Below the pieces are notes generated by a model. It saw only the letters and a program-made list of their open reading frames with translations, did not search any database and had not been told where the DNA came from. DNA of 64,000 bases from Alkalibacillus almallahensis (GTDB lineage Bacteria > Bacillota > Bacilli > Bacillales > Alkalibacillaceae): assembly GCF_011761495.1 (NCBI RefSeq), contig NZ_JAASRU010000008.1, forward strand, positions 62,001 to 126,000, written 5' to 3'. This document shows positions 63,045 to 64,000 of this stretch, piece after piece; position 1 is the stretch's first letter, and every line of letters begins with the position of its first letter. The translations under genes were made by a program, and so were the position numbers.

Positions 63045-63073
63045 ATTTTACCATATTACGATTATACTCACAA
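63045..63073 (-). promoter_or_regulatory. Sigma-A promoter for the OLE RNA
   Basis: The minus strand shows TTGTGA, a 17-base spacer and TAAAAT, with transcription expected near 63038. It overlaps nothing coding, lying just past the ispA stop. It would let OLE RNA be made at higher levels than the read-through ispA message. Confidence 0.5.
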
Positions 63074-63083
63074 TTATGTGCAC

Positions 63084-63956
63084 TCAGTTATTTCTGCGAC
63101 CAAATAGATTAATAAATGCTATTAGATTTTCATCATTAACATTAGCCTCATTTAATGCATTCACTGCTTTAGTCATACAATCTTCTCGCCATTCTATTGC
63201 CTGTTCTAAACCAAGTAAGCTCGGGAACGTATTTTTATGTAAGGAGACATCACTTCCTATTGGTTTCCCTAGCTCATCTTCACTTCCTGTCACATCCAAA
63301 ATATCATCCTGTATTTGAAAAATCATTCCTAAGTAGAATGCATATCGATCAAGTGATTCAATTTGCGGAGGTATAGCACCACCCAAATAAGCACCTATTT
63401 TAACAGCTGCGCGGATTAGTGCCCCTGTTTTGTACCGATGTACTAACTCCAATTGATCAATTGTGATTGACTTACCTTCTGATTGTAAATCAAGAAATTG
63501 ACCTTGGATCATTCCTTCAAAGCCACTCGCCTGACTTAATTGTTGTGTCACGTATACTTTTTCTTCAGCATCCAAATAAGAACTGTTTGCGATCAATTGA
63601 AAAGCATAAGTTAAGAATCCATCGCCTACAAGAATCGCTGTCGCTTCATCAAATTGCTTGTGGATTGTCGGTTGACCACGTCGTAAATCGTCATCATCCA
63701 TAGCAGGTAGGTCATCGTGAATTAATGAGTATGTATGAACAAGCTCAAGCGCAAGCATGACATCGCTCATTTTTTGAGTGTGTTCCGAAAAAACACGGAA
63801 GGTTTCTTGCATTAATATAGGACGAAGCCGTTTACCCCCTGCGCTAATTGCATATTGGACGGCTTGTTGAAATTCTTGAGGCAAATCTAATTGACCAAGG
63901 TGATTTATAAGTAACTGATCAACATCATTTTTATAACTTTCTAATTGCATAGTCAC
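63084..63956 (-). CDS. ispA: Farnesyl diphosphate synthase
   Basis: A 290-residue trans-prenyltransferase that builds geranyl and farnesyl diphosphate. The first aspartate-rich motif is LIHDDLPAMDDDDLRRGQ near residue 85 and the second is FQIQDDILDVTGSEDELGK near residue 220; GGKRLRPILM precedes the first. The GTG start at 63956 overlaps the xseB stop by two bases (GTGA) with GGAGG ten bases ahead; an ATG two codons later is also possible. Order xseB-ispA is as in B. subtilis. Confidence 0.94.
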   Translation of the reverse strand: MTMQLESYKNDVDQLLINHLGQLDLPQEFQQAVQYAISAGGKRLRPILMQETFRVFSEHTQKMSDVMLALELVHTYSLIHDDLPAMDDDDLRRGQPTIHKQFDEATAILVGDGFLTYAFQLIANSSYLDAEEKVYVTQQLSQASGFEGMIQGQFLDLQSEGKSITIDQLELVHRYKTGALIRAAVKIGAYLGGAIPPQIESLDRYAFYLGMIFQIQDDILDVTGSEDELGKPIGSDVSLHKNTFPSLLGLEQAIEWREDCMTKAVNALNEANVNDENLIAFINLFGRRNN

Positions 63957-64000
63957 TCTGAATCGTCCTCCACCGTAAATGGTTCTGTTTCACCATTTTC
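63953..64000 (-). CDS. xseB: Exodeoxyribonuclease VII small subunit (C-terminal end only)
   Basis: Only the last 15 codons are in the window, reading ENGETEPFTVEDDSE and a TGA stop that overlaps the ispA GTG. An acidic tail of this kind and a position directly before ispA match xseB in Bacillaceae. The identification rests mainly on context. Confidence 0.7.
   Translation of the reverse strand, partial: ENGETEPFTVEDDSE

Noticed and set aside
62885-63112. Plus-strand open frame of 75 codons across the OLE region
   Set aside because: It lies antisense to the structured RNA, has no ribosome binding site and looks like no protein family.

Overview
This 64 kb window is chromosomal DNA of an endospore-forming member of the Bacillaceae, most likely a halophilic or alkaliphilic one. 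Three things point there: complete sporulation loci (spoVA, spoIIA, spoIIM, spo0A, spoIVB), low G+C with strong AAAGGAGG-type ribosome binding sites, and an OLE RNA gene with its partner oapA, which is typical of extremophilic Firmicutes. Gene order follows the Bacillus subtilis dacF-to-scpA block and the yqj/yqi block. Genus and species cannot be settled from the sequence alone.

Layout. 1-630: the 5' end of scpA, then a mosaic palindromic repeat (copy A). 632-2887: orphan ribT, ppiB and lysA. 3013-7356: the spoVA operon (AA, AB, AC, AD, AEb, AF; AEa is absent). 7480-10272: the spoIIA operon (spoIIAA-spoIIAB-sigF) preceded by dacF. 10385-10672: repeat copy B. 10778-14172: nucleoside catabolism (pdp, punA, deoB). 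14284-18295: xerD, fur, spoIIM, an endonuclease Q homologue and nudF. 18465-19368: a decayed IS1595-like element with a perfect 8-bp target duplication and an intact small membrane-protein gene inside it. 19456-28213: metabolic genes, including two MBL-fold hydrolases, an aldo/keto reductase, a YqjN-type peptidase, GDPD, namA, rnz and an aldehyde dehydrogenase. 28227-28372: repeat copy C. 28468-35577: dinB, a tripeptidase-like gene and a propionyl-CoA/methylmalonyl-CoA module (carboxyltransferase, epimerase, two-subunit B12 mutase). 35721-39533: a Prli42-like miniprotein, an RND pump and a small membrane protein. 39647-39772: repeat copy D. 39895-41386: a YqjA-like aromatic acid exporter family protein and bacilliredoxin brxB. 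41527-51495: the branched-chain keto acid operon bkdR-ptb-bcd-buk-lpdV-bkdAA-bkdAB-bkdB. 51630-53123: yqzF and an inverted-repeat-flanked HTH/membrane gene pair. 53124-56662: aspartokinase, spo0A, spoIVB. 56816-64000: recN, argR, tlyA, dxs, oapA, the OLE RNA, ispA and the 3' end of xseB.

How the genes work together. Sporulation genes cover the master regulator (Spo0A), the first forespore sigma switch (SpoIIAA/AB/SigF), engulfment (SpoIIM), the signalling protease that triggers sigma-K (SpoIVB), cortex work (DacF) and dipicolinic acid uptake (SpoVA). The bkd operon turns branched-chain amino acids into acyl-CoA primers, with ATP recovered by Ptb and Buk. The mutase cluster would move propionyl-CoA from such catabolism into succinyl-CoA. 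The ispA-OLE-oapA-dxs block combines isoprenoid synthesis with the OLE ribonucleoprotein of the membrane.

The most notable observations are the OLE/OapA locus, a BkdR that has lost the GAFTGA sigma-54 contact loop together with a sigma-A-type promoter containing a cre site, the IS1595-like element carrying a DUF4190 passenger, the family of mosaic palindromic repeats, and the inverted-repeat-bounded HTH/DUF2178 pair. All functional statements are homology-based readings made by eye; no database search was run.
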